From assembly GCF_000234665.1 (NCBI RefSeq), contig NC_018331.1, positions 124,001 to 188,000 on the forward strand: 64,000 bases of DNA, in the 5' to 3' direction. Under the pieces are notes generated by a model. That model had not been told where the DNA came from. It did no database searches and saw only the letters and a list, made by a program, of their open reading frames with translations. The DNA comes from Leishmania mexicana MHOM/GT/2001/U1103. Lineage: Eukaryota > Euglenozoa > Kinetoplastea > Trypanosomatida > Trypanosomatidae. The first letter of the stretch is position 1. Each line of letters begins with the position of its first letter. A program made the translations under genes and the position numbers. Positions 54,601-60,600 of this stretch are shown one piece after another.

Positions 54601-56953
54601 CCACGTACTGGCAAAGCGGCAGCTGGCAGACGACCGCAACTTCCTCAACCCGGAACCGCGCGGTGTGCCGCTAGTCGACCTCGCCCTCGAAGATGATCCG
54701 GAGTTCCAAAAGACGGAGCTGGCACGTCGTGAGGCGAAGAGGAACCCAAAGAACGCTGACAAGGTGCGCGAGCTGGAGAGCATTCTGAACGACCACGCCG
54801 ACCGCATCGCTGGCGAGTACCTCAAGAGGGACCGCGCCTACCTTGACCCTGAGCCGGAGGGTGTGCCGTTGGAGGAGCTGCCGCTCGACACGGATCCGGA
54901 CTTCCACGGCATGGAGGTGGACCGGCGCAAGCTAAACAAGGACCCCGTCAAGAACTCCAGGACCATCAAGGATCTCGAGGAGCAGCTCAACAACCGTGCG
55001 CGTGAGCTGGCCAGGGAGAAGAAGGGTTACCAGGACCCGGTGTTCCACGAGGCGAACGAGGATGTAGCTGAGCAGTGGCCGCGCATTCGCGAGCTGTACC
55101 CGGAAGGTGTGTACGATCCGGTGACGCCGGACACCACACTGCCGTCGGATATCTCGTCCGCCCCGCAGGACATGGGCTTCCTCGCCCCGTTCATCGCGGC
55201 ATTGGCGCGTCACAGCGTGCTCATCTCTCGTCTCTTCCAAGACAAGGCGCACCCACAGAACCAGCCTTACCGTGTGACGCTCTTCAACCCGGACAGCTCG
55301 CCGGCCACAGTGGAGGTGGACGACCGCGTGCCATGCGACAGCAGACGGGAGCCGAAGTTCACACAGGTGCCGTCACGCATGTGGTACCCGCTGCTGCTGG
55401 AGAAGGCGTACGCCAAGTTTGTCGGCGGCTACGAGAACTTCAACAACTGCAACGCCCACGATACGCTGCGTGATTTGACAGGTCGCCCGGTGCTGCACAT
55501 TTCCCTCGAGGACCCGAAGCACGCTGCAGCGATGAACATGGGCGACTACACGACGCCGACCTTCTGGCGCCGTGTCATGGAGGACCTCGACCGCGGTGAC
55601 GTGTTTGTGTGCGTGGCGAACGGCAGCGTGCCAGATGGCCTGCATCCGCAGTGCAGCTACGCGCTGATGGATGTGGTGGAGGTGAAGCCAGGCACAGGCG
55701 ATCCGTCGGATATCGTGATCAAGATGCACAACTGCTACACGGATGCTCCGCACTACAACGGGCCGCTGCGCAAAGGCGACAGCAACTGGACGGCGGATGT
55801 GAAGCGAGCGTGCAATTTCTCACCGGACGAGAGCGACATGATCTACATGCCTTTGTTCACCTTCCTCAACAACTTCAGCTGCATGCAACGCTGCCATATC
55901 AACTGCGGGGATCGCCTCAGCTCCCCTGGCGAGTGGAACGATTATACGGCTGGTGGCACGTCCAAGTACACGACCTTCCGCAGCAACCCCATCTACCTCG
56001 TGGAGAACAAGACGTCGCGGCCAGCCACGATTCTCGCTGAGGTACGCCACACGAACCCGCTTTACGTGGACGAGACGAACTGTAAGCAGTACCCCTACAC
56101 CGGGCTCACTCTCATGCAACCGTCAAATGCGAAGCTGCCGCCAACGCCGTTTATCACGAATGGCACGCACAAGTTCCTGCAGAAGGGTATGATGCTGGAC
56201 TCACGCGAAGTGTGCGCCGAGATGGAGCTGCCGCCCAGCTCAACGTGCTACCTTATCCCGTACACTAAAGACCGCGGCACAATGGGCGAGTTCTTCGTCT
56301 CCATCTACCCGGACATGGCCAAGGTCACACTGACGCCACTGCGACACGGCGGCCTCACCTTGAAGCCGCTCCGCACCAGCCTCAGCCTGCATCCCGGCGA
56401 CGAAGAGGGCGAGCGGCTGGATTTTATGGTGAACGACTCGAGTGACGTGCACATCCTCTTACACCAGACGAAGATATCGGACCCAAACAGCGTCCGCAAG
56501 GGCGATGCCGTGGCTGAGGACGAGGTGACCATGACCGTCTTCAACGAGTACGGCATCAAGATCGCCACGACAGGCGATGCGAACAACGCGCGCGAGCACG
56601 CGCTCATCTTCAAGGCCCCGCAAGGCGGCCGCTACTCGCTGCTAGTGAACTGCACGGCGTCTGCCATCGGGGGCCCGTGCACGGCGACCCTGGAGATCTA
56701 CACGCCAACCGACGTGAGCGCCGACTTTGTGCCGGTCGCGCCGGACGCGAAGCCGCTGAACGCACAGGCGCAGTCGCGGTTTCCCACGCTGTCGCGCACG
56801 GCGACGGCCCCGGGCGCATCGCGTGGTGCAAGCCGCACGGGAAGCAACACGCGCCGCACTGAATCTCTGCCGCCGATCAATCAGCGGTCTGTTAGCAGCC
56901 GTCGCGGCAGCCGCGAAGAGGTCGGCTACCGCTCCAGCCGGGGCCGCCGTTAA
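39692..56953 (+). CDS. Giant GM6-type calpain-like protein 3 (5' end hidden by the gap; 64 diverged 68-residue repeats)
   Basis: The frame is open from the gap to TAA at 56951-56953, 5753 residues. It enters in a module-1 C2-like domain, followed by a second calpain module (nt ~40340-42060) with Cys in YDCST (codon 40493) and Asn in KLYNPYED, but Gly where the catalytic His should be. Then come 64 units of ~68 residues (42085-55022) of the pattern xPEGVPLxxLPLDxDPxFxxLE, a charged helix, NxxxIxDLExxLNDRAxELA. A C-terminal calpain-like module follows (nt ~55030-56720), with Ala at the Cys position (FLAPFIAALAR). The protein ends in an Arg/Ser-rich basic tail. The repeats probably form a long extended or coiled rod. 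The expected role is a cytoskeletal scaffold, as for GM6, not a protease. Its start codon is not visible. Confidence 0.88.
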   Translation, partial: TIPPNSLCYLVPSGMHKGADGPFTLALYRMKDVDYSDLTINKLAIPGMNWSNCATKNVELCQKEKDRVDFYVDEGTDIHILMHQTKPYVSKSGGDAMTEDYMGMYLYDDTDRKIAGVHAATNFREISIIHRLPRSGRYAISITCPRAKGEEPAYITIVGSHASNVRIVDPPEDATMFDDEDIIDEGDEAALVENPIDYVPVVFDVAHHGEQAESDSPFEDKRFYVDNRGATSEPWVHIGDLYPEGKAKPLLPDELSRDQFGQGDHYDCSTLTAFAALLERHPDVIRNCFISKKPRKDGRYTFQFHRYGQWIKVEIDDRIPMVKGDTVFCRSPTHHWWPLLLEKAYAKFYTLYQNLEDISQGEVFHDFTGCPVIFIPMEADKAKVVNYDIKSAQFWRDLNNELDQTALAALALGEQAEHYGLHHEGSYAVLGFIETRNAINLTPEDILVKLYNPYEDSPYTGPMHRDDSNWSSEMRSICNPAQRNVFYIPAGVFLDVFANVQQAYIKAPLTPCYNFNSEWGDMTSGGNVSLVTWRVNPLYTVRNKTEEPVQIIGMIRQPDQRHLLHRQTNHELNYIQCALVVAESISVERIPTYLVTGNNHRRLRSGLYLHNREVTDVMTIPANSLCYIIPTGMRRDRGKFIFSYWFLRKGDKDKLDIERLNTDVARQLPAIAHLDLVNRGHGRVDILVDVPTDLHILLKQEKPFKHASGGDAIAQDFLSMYLYDANDKRISPSTQATNNREIGLVQHVSKPGRYAIGVNCTSGTGEVPCKVEVVAQERAHVRITEAPENARELGELDLSFLNPEPEGVPLADLPLEEDLKFQEQLDALKRLHHKPHRDEEEILALERKMNARAHELARALLGKDRCKYLTGHDIEKLAPMLESDPEYMNAERERHNLKKDPRNAGKVRAVEEELRDRAAALADTSAGIEFGFMDLEYEGIPRDDIELLNDPAFGEMAQARAGLLSDSAANARKINDMEDKMHDRATEMARDMHKKERTYLDPEPEGVPLDLLPLNEDEAFSRMEDELRALNRKPKRDAKVIRDLQKKLNDRTHELAGVLKSDERELFLDPVPLGIPVADLPLDTDPEFHLKEIERLQLRKEDPLGNRDDIKALEDELNDRARELAKDQQANQRAFLDQDPYGVPLEKLCLDYNDDFLRKESELRALQKNPRRSATAINDLKADMSDMVDALAAAEAARDRNFLDPEVEGRLVHLLPLLENPEFRELDTKRRRLLNRGGDTSKVPDMEDRMNDIALEIAHDMNVAERPDYMDTAYKGIQVEDLPLDEDPLFHSLEVKRQQQKQDPRRNARGIADTEQDLNDRAMELAAEKLKGDRNHLDPEPEGVPLRLVPLDSDAAFAEMEAQRAKLKKDLRRNTKPIAEIESLLNDRAHELAKALKEKERPKFLDVRFSGIPYTELPLDVDQPFRDMEVQRLLLKEQPHKNATAIQDLEEALNDRAGELAKEKLAKERAFLDPCPLGIPLEELPLDSTPAFIAKEERLRSLNKDPYKNTTAIKVLQSEMDDMVNALAAEELARMRGFLDPEPEGRLVESLPLNDDPQFHKLEAQYRDLKKSPRANPQDVADCEELMNDRAHELAKGMNRKERPGFMNMTPRGVPLEELPLDTDDEFSNLEAQRARLMRQPAKNRKAIGEIEDALNLRAEELAQEKIQADRAFMDEAPQNIPLKYIPLDKDKEFLRMEAQRMALRAQNQNSRALNPKVRELEDAMNQHANDMAKALKQQVRASVLPPRVGGITREALQLDDDVPFTDLEVAQIAANGDGDLDKGRDLGDAMQKRAADVAAKLRWEERANLGNPLGFSPEDLPLERSPEYLQKESELVEMRANPKKNAQTIKDAEEDLHALVMEMAKEKAAEEREDYIDPEPEGRKLNDLGLDDDPTFAGIEEQYRKSKKDPYADQDRLRDLEQMMNDRAHDLAKTKNARDRDMYLDRAPRNVPIVELPLDTDEEFGRLEAQRAKLCQNPVRNAQSIRETEEALNDRADVLAAEALKNDRIFLEAEPEGVSQRQLPLDLDQTFRSLELKRAALKSAPIKDDRAIRAVEEQMNDHLRKMAREVKMDARRDMEPNPLGIPLEDLNPYLDEDPHFHELEDMYRDAKNNPTKAKKASQLLDQMNERAKEISQAVHDMERRPLNQAPNGIPLETLPLNEDPLFNALENEARALRKGPSSGKKSAERLADVEDRLNTRAEELANTARKQYVDAAPEGVPMELLKLGEDPSFVKTEMELRRLEKNPVANRQGIKDLKDELNSMAREKVKRLLRGDRGYLPQTPDGVDLCHLPLDTDPVFHELETRRAKLKSEDSRANQKAISALEDQLNDRAHELAKEVKEGEVRALEPDPHGIPYAVIIPHNDVEFNNRAKHLRELKSDSKRNAAAIRETLDRMNDRGAELAEALLKQDRSYLELQMAAVPLKYLPLDTDPQFNRIEVERAKLKARDPVKNAKKIQELEAQLNERANLLAEAQKQEDLRGLDPKPEGIPLYVIDPHSDAKFAVFLPQLRDMKADPRTRPEDLQQVVDAMNDRAHELAGEKLRGDRLTYLEEEPKGVPLDLLSLDTDPQFHEIEAQRAVLKAQDPRRNAAKIRDLEDRLRERSNELAERQRAKDLENLDQVPEGLPITLVNPHEDPAFAKMVSHHRELAKDSEKNAELLTKLEEKMNGRAHELAKLMLGSDHSFLDPAPQDVSLEELPLDTDPEFHRLEVERAKLKAQDPRRNAAKIKDIEGQMNNRAHELAREQLAEDLRGVDPAPRGLPVELLNPHADSQFAEAVEQIRTLKKSPIADPKAQQATLDKMNDLVRAMADEAMDRDYLDPEPDGVPLADLPLSSDPEFHEMEVGRARLKLRDPKRNARAIKDLEQRLNDYAHELARRQLEEDLAGCDPEPEGIPLALLKPTEDPKIGGMIPRLRALKKDPKKNAEAIRSLENEMNNRAYELARQLLEGDRGYLEPNPENVALEFLSLDKDPEIAEMEVERAKLKAQDPRRNQRRIADLEDKLNDRAVELAVAKKEEELAHFAPQYNGIETTAMRPHDDPEFAALVDQLRKLEKASAGASPEVQKVLNDMDARLEVLAKETVEGDLWFLDKEPEGIPLEEVAVELDPIFQQLRQERANLKAKDPRKSSDKAKSLEDQMRSRAHELAKHLKESDFDGVDKNPLGIPLELLQPREDPQVARILPELRRAKKSLRDTQKAQGLLNELNERIHELAKNALRGDRPGYLDPNPECVPLSDLPLDTDGIYSGLEVERVKLVLKDLAKNAKQIEDLEDRLNERAHDLAQQVLKDDLKNVDPKPHGIPIEAVRPHNNADFHNLATRARELRKDPRRNADKLAAIQAQMNDLANQMAAEMLGNDRGYLDPEPEGVPLEMVLLDEDPEFHEMEVQRAVLVAQDPVKNRQAIADLEGRLNDCAHKLAEAQKREDLRGLNNAPLGVPVSLLNPHDDPRFAAKLPELRAQKKEGVPRTQSRLNDTQAKLDEILEELAAQYLEQDRAQYLHPTPEGLPVSALPLYTDPEFHELEAERLDLISKNPKANKDAIKDLEAALNGRACELAREQRKSDRGYLNAEPLGIPLDVLPLDTDRQFSDLEAKRAALKTKDAARNAAAIHDLEDQLNDRANQLAEDQITEDLRAVDPTPEDIPVRMLRPHDDPEFARMVNALRLLKADPSADPKKVSDLEQDMNDRAHELAEELLAGDRPMYLDPKPEGIVVESLPLDSDPLYHRLEVERAKLMLQDPKKNQAKTADLESRLNDRAHELAKEQRACDLQDLDEAPRGIPVELLNPHEDETFASLALQRRDPNNTLRKALDIGGTSVDATRDMLNERLDEMAKQMLEGDRDYLDPDPEGVPLGVLPLNEDPGFHEMEVQRAVLKAKNAKKNAMAIKDLEDKLNDRAHDLARDALNGDRGYLAPEPKGVPLEYLPLDKDPQFHQMEVERAKLKAQDQKKNANKIKDLEDRLNDRAEKLAEVQRKEDLRNLDEKPRGIPLESLNPHDDAEFASHLPELRRLKTEQPNHPKIKDLQAKLDNRADELAKAQIDRDRAFLDPEPEGITLAQLPLDSDKPFMNLEKQLRQAKQDLRRNADKIADLQDCMNKRVHELARDLLKGDRGYLNPEPENVPIADVPIDADAVFRELEAQRAKLKEDPKRNAGTIKELEDQLNDRAHELAKAQKEATRAFLNPTSHRVPKALLPLDEDAAFVKMEQQLRRLNKDPKRSASAIDNLKGMMQDRADELGENLLKGARDTYLDPNPEGVPVGYLPLDSDPQYTQAELQRTVLKAQNAKGNADKIADLEKALNDRAVELAKDQRQKDRAFLDPEPEGIPIADVPLGDDPNFLRLEDYLRKLKKDPRRNADAIADTQESMNDRAHELAKGVVAEDLACLPRAAYRGIPREHLSLHTYLKFRDAANRRRDGKRRCLPTTDIQLIEDEMDRIASEIADAVIDNERAFLDPEPEGMAIADIPLDADKEFAALEAERRRRSKDPRVAKRNKDVIRDLEDKMSDRAHQLAKEEFAKQRDFLDQEPEGVPLERLPLDTDPDFKDAEIARYKAKKDPKADPKKVAALEKRMNDRAHELAKAELAKDRAFLDPEPEGVPLADLPLSDDPEFNELAKQRQALKNTRRGRDPEMKDLEERMNDRVHGIAREFLSKNRGYLNPEPQNVPIADIPLNRDPIFREMENELMRALKDPRSNAGKIAELQDDLNNRADDLAKDLRRKELANQEQEPLGVPLEELPLNYDPILSPLERKRRDIKKNPKRNADALRNLEREIDARIHDIARQFLAKERAFLDQEPEGVQLERLPLSDDKEFHEMEKDLRALKKQPAKNKDAIEDLEERMNDRAHDLAKDYLAKDRDYLEKEPLGVPVAELPLNEDVTFRDVEEKRRALKKDPRGNAKAIKDLEDQLNDRAEQLAQQKLDKERAFLDPKPEGILLKDMQLDRDKAFKDMERQLRQLRKDPRRNANAIRDMEDDMNKRAHVLAKRQLADDRNFLNPEPRGVPLVDLALEDDPEFQKTELARREAKRNPKNADKVRELESILNDHADRIAGEYLKRDRAYLDPEPEGVPLEELPLDTDPDFHGMEVDRRKLNKDPVKNSRTIKDLEEQLNNRARELAREKKGYQDPVFHEANEDVAEQWPRIRELYPEGVYDPVTPDTTLPSDISSAPQDMGFLAPFIAALARHSVLISRLFQDKAHPQNQPYRVTLFNPDSSPATVEVDDRVPCDSRREPKFTQVPSRMWYPLLLEKAYAKFVGGYENFNNCNAHDTLRDLTGRPVLHISLEDPKHAAAMNMGDYTTPTFWRRVMEDLDRGDVFVCVANGSVPDGLHPQCSYALMDVVEVKPGTGDPSDIVIKMHNCYTDAPHYNGPLRKGDSNWTADVKRACNFSPDESDMIYMPLFTFLNNFSCMQRCHINCGDRLSSPGEWNDYTAGGTSKYTTFRSNPIYLVENKTSRPATILAEVRHTNPLYVDETNCKQYPYTGLTLMQPSNAKLPPTPFITNGTHKFLQKGMMLDSREVCAEMELPPSSTCYLIPYTKDRGTMGEFFVSIYPDMAKVTLTPLRHGGLTLKPLRTSLSLHPGDEEGERLDFMVNDSSDVHILLHQTKISDPNSVRKGDAVAEDEVTMTVFNEYGIKIATTGDANNAREHALIFKAPQGGRYSLLVNCTASAIGGPCTATLEIYTPTDVSADFVPVAPDAKPLNAQAQSRFPTLSRTATAPGASRGASRTGSNTRRTESLPPINQRSVSSRRGSREEVGYRSSRGRR
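42085..55022 (+). repeat. 64-unit diverged ~204-bp (68-codon) repeat region of giant calpain-like protein 3
   Basis: I count 64 occurrences of the PEGVPL/LPLD-type motif at a mean spacing of about 202 bases. Units are recognisable at protein level but differ widely in DNA, unlike the homogenised array in gene 1. Unit 2 (CKYLTGHDIEK) is short and atypical, and unit 54 (AYRGIPREHLSLHTYLKF) is the most aberrant late unit. Confidence 0.9.
46520..51800 (+). repeat. Higher-order (A-B, 136-residue) repeat block within giant calpain-like protein 3
   Basis: From the 23rd to the 48th unit, two repeat types alternate. Type A begins DRxYLDP and has PLDTDPxF followed by ERAKLKAQDPRRNA. Type B begins EDLRxLDP and has NPHDDPxF followed by LRxLKKD. 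Twelve B units occur, and the alternation fails only at two A-A junctions (units 41-42 and 46-47). Outside this block only A-like units are found. Confidence 0.85.
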
Positions 56954-57534
56954 AAGAACAGCACTGTAGCTGAGGTGAGGATAAGCGGGGAAGTGCATCA
57001 GGAGACTCTGAGAAGGCGGATAAGGGGGTGAGGGAGGAGTCATCTCTCCTCCCCTATGGTGGCCAGCGACTCCGACTGTTAGGACTCCTTGCCGCCGGCG
57101 AGTCCCGTCTGCGATTTAGCTCCACTTCGTTAGTGGTGATGCCGTCGCTACCCCGTTCACTTCGTTGCTACCCTCGTGCACGTTGTCGGTGTGTACGCCC
57201 ACAACTACGTTATGTGGCGCAACCGTTGGGATTCTCTGCCTTCTGTCTGACAGAAACCACCGTACGTATCTCTACGTGTATATACACCTACATACATTTG
57301 TATAGATGCGCATGTGTGTGTGTGTCTCTGTCCACCCAACACCGAAAAAAAAGAACGGGGTACTTCCTCCCCTTCACGGCGCTCTCTCTTCGCACAGAAG
57401 GTGAAGGGGTTCACAGCGGTCATGTTGCCTGCGCTTTTCTTTCATGCATATCGGCGTTTTTCCGTTTTTTTTTCGTTTTCCCGCTCGCTCTCCCTGCTTG
57501 CTGTTGGCTTCACGCACCGACGGGCGTGTAGCAC

Positions 57535-57650
57535 ACATATATATATATATATATACATATACATACATACATATATATATGTACTATATATACTGTATAT
57601 ACATATATACATACATAGATATATAGATGTAAGTATGTATGTGTATGTGC
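57535..57650. repeat. AT-rich compound microsatellite (TA / CATA / GTAT)
   Basis: About 115 bases consist of TA runs separated by CATA, GTAC and GTAT units, in a region that is otherwise GC-rich. Further short TA runs lie at about 57884-57911 and 58330-58343. It lies 0.6 kb after the stop of the giant gene, probably within its 3'UTR or just beyond. Confidence 0.9.
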
Positions 57651-60600
57651 CATATTTCTGTTCTTTGTCTGCGCTGTGTACGACTGTTACTTTTGGATTT
57701 GTGCGCCTCCTCGTATCGTATGTTCCTCTCGCTACACAAGGAACAGAAAGAACGGAAGAGAACGCAACGAACAAACAACAACAACAACGGGGCGCGGGTG
57801 GCCGCTCTGTGATGGATGACAAGTGCTTTGCCAGAGGAGGGAGATTGCGTCTGAGCCACTTGCTCACTCGGCGTTGACACGCATTATATATGTATACCTG
57901 TTATATATATAGGTTTTGTTTTACAGGTCTGGTCAATCGGATGAAAAGAGAAAGAGCAGGATGTGAACCGCGATACGCGTCGCGCACATACACACGCACA
58001 TATGTGCGGAAGTACACGGCGCTGAGTACGACGATCACCAACGCTACAGCATATATAGCTCCTTTTTTTTGACTTGAGTGGAGGGCATCAAAGGTGTTCG
58101 CCGATCTCCTTCCTCGTTTTTTTATTTGTCTCTGATCACACCACATCTCTCTTCTTCTCCCACTCATACCCCTTTTGTTGGTGTTAAGGCGCGTCGCCTT
58201 GCGCATGCGCGTCTCTGTGTGTCTGTGTGTGTGTACGCGTGTGCACCTCTCCCCGCCATGTGGATACCTGGCATGTCTCCGTCTCTTCGTGCCTTTGTCT
58301 TTATCGTTCTTCGGTTTGTCTCTGTATGTACATATATATATATTGATTTTTGTATTCTTGGCAGTGGAAAATGTCGTTGCACTCGACGAATGGGCTCCGC
58401 CGCGTCCTCTCTCCTGGGTCTCTCTCGCATTCGCCGCACTCGCACACGTGAACTTTCGAAGGACGCCGGCCGCGCCGATGCGGAGGAAAAGAGAGACGAC
58501 GACAGAGTGCCTGAATACGTGCGATGTGAGAGCGGCAGGCTGACGACAGAAAAAGGCCACAGCCGTGTTGCAGGTGCTCTTTTGTTTTTCTTTTCACGTG
58601 TGCGTGAGGGTGGATGGGAGCGGGGTGGACATGCGTCGCACATCACGCTGCTCGCCATAGTTTTACCTCTTCCTAGGCCTCGGTGTCTTTATATGTGCGT
58701 TTTCTCAGTCACGTCTCAGTTGTACTGATAGTTTTTTTTTTTGTACTTTGATGTGAAGCATGTGCGATGTGCACATTCACATGCGCTCACACACACATAC
58801 TTGTTCATCCAAATCCTGGCAGCCCATGACCCACTCGCTCGCCTTTCTATTCTTCTGCGTCTTCGAGTACCTCTTCTGGGGAAAAGCAGTGAACTTGAGA
58901 GGTGCAGAGTTGGCGAGTGGGTGCTGTGCGGAAGGCGGATGGAAGGCGGCATGACAATACGTGGATGGCGTTTCACTGTTGTCGAGTTGCTTCAGAATAA
59001 TAGAAGAGGCGCGTGTGTCTATTTGGTCATCTGCACGCAGCTCTCCGCACGGCCGGTTCACATGTCACGACACTGAACACCCCGAGAAGGGCCATGGTAG
59101 GTGTACTGTCTTGGGGAGGCAGTACGCGGAACATCAATCTTATGTCATGACACGAGAGGTGTAAAGGCCAGAAGCGATCCGTCGACCTTCGCTGAATGTG
59201 GCGTTGTGTGTTGTTTGCTGTTGGTGGTCTTCGACATCGACGTGTTGGTTGGTGTTGCTGTTATGTGTGTGCGCTGTTCCTGTTTTTTTTTCCTCCTTTT
59301 CCCTTTTATTTTTGCGTCTCCCTTTCCGTATGCGCGCTGTGCTTTTTTTATTTCGGATCTTTTTTTATTTTGTTTTGCCGAGCGTCTGAGTGGACCTTTG
59401 GACAATGGCGTCTTCACGGCTCCATTTAATTCCGTGTGCAATGCCGCGCCCCCTCCCCTCTCCATCTCCCCCCCCCTCTCTATCATCGGCGCATTCTCGT
59501 GAGTCAGGAGGCATTGGATGGCTCTCTCGTTTTTCCGCGGCCAGCCCTCTTTTTTTTCGCCGTTGTCCACCGTTACGTTCTTTTCTGTTGCCGTGTGCGT
59601 GTTTCATTTTTTCCCTTGTGTGCATATCACTGTAGACCCGTCTTTGTTTTTCTCTTTCGCCGCCGTGGGTGTGTCTGTGGGGGGAGGGGAGGGAGAACAG
59701 AGCCACCGTGTCAAAATTGTTTTTTCGATCTCGCTGCGGGCAGCCCCGGCGCGACTCTGCGGACCCCTCCAGCTCATTTCTTCACCACTCGATGCTGAGA
59801 TGCTCACCACAACTGATGTCGCCGCCTTCGCCAATTTTTTTTTCGTATGTGCCGTACTTCATTGGCCAGTGCGTGGCGCATGCGACGCCTCTGGTTTACG
59901 TCAGTCTGTGGAGGGGATGGGCATTCTCATTCTTCTCTCGGGCCGGTGTGGATGTTTAGGTTGTTGGTCGCAACGCTCTAGACGGTTTCCTGCCCTCTCC
60001 TCCTCCTCCCCACCCTCCCACCTGTTTACTATCATCTTTTTTTTTCCTTTTATTGCGCATTATGCATTTCCGTTGTGCTCTCTCTATATATGTATACTGT
60101 GTGACTGTGTGTGCATGTCTCCGCGTCTCTCCACCCCTCTCGCCCTCTTCTCATCTCTACATCCTCCCCGTCTGTCTTTTCACTGTTGGCCCTGGCGTGC
60201 TTGTCCTCCGTTCCGTTCCTTCTCCATTTTCTTATACATCACGAAACCTTTACGTTTTCTGGCCCCTCTTCTTTTTCAAGCCCCCTTCCCCCTCTCCCAG
60301 AGCCATTCTTCTATCTTCTCTCTCGCCATCTTGACGCGCATGCGTTCTCGGCACCTCCGTCGAGGATGGGGGTGACGGGGACGTACTGGAACGCGTCCGC
60401 CTCCTTGAACTGCAGTAGTGGTGGCAGATAGTAGTCCGCGTTGATGTCATGTTCTTAATGCGCAACGTAGTAGCGTGTTTTTGTCGAGGGAGTGGCGGAG
60501 AGGGTGAGGTGGTTGGGCGACCAGCATACAAGACACAGGGGAAAGAAAAGAGAGACGTGTGTTGCCAAGTTGCTGCGAAGTGTTGTTTTTCTCTCGTCTG

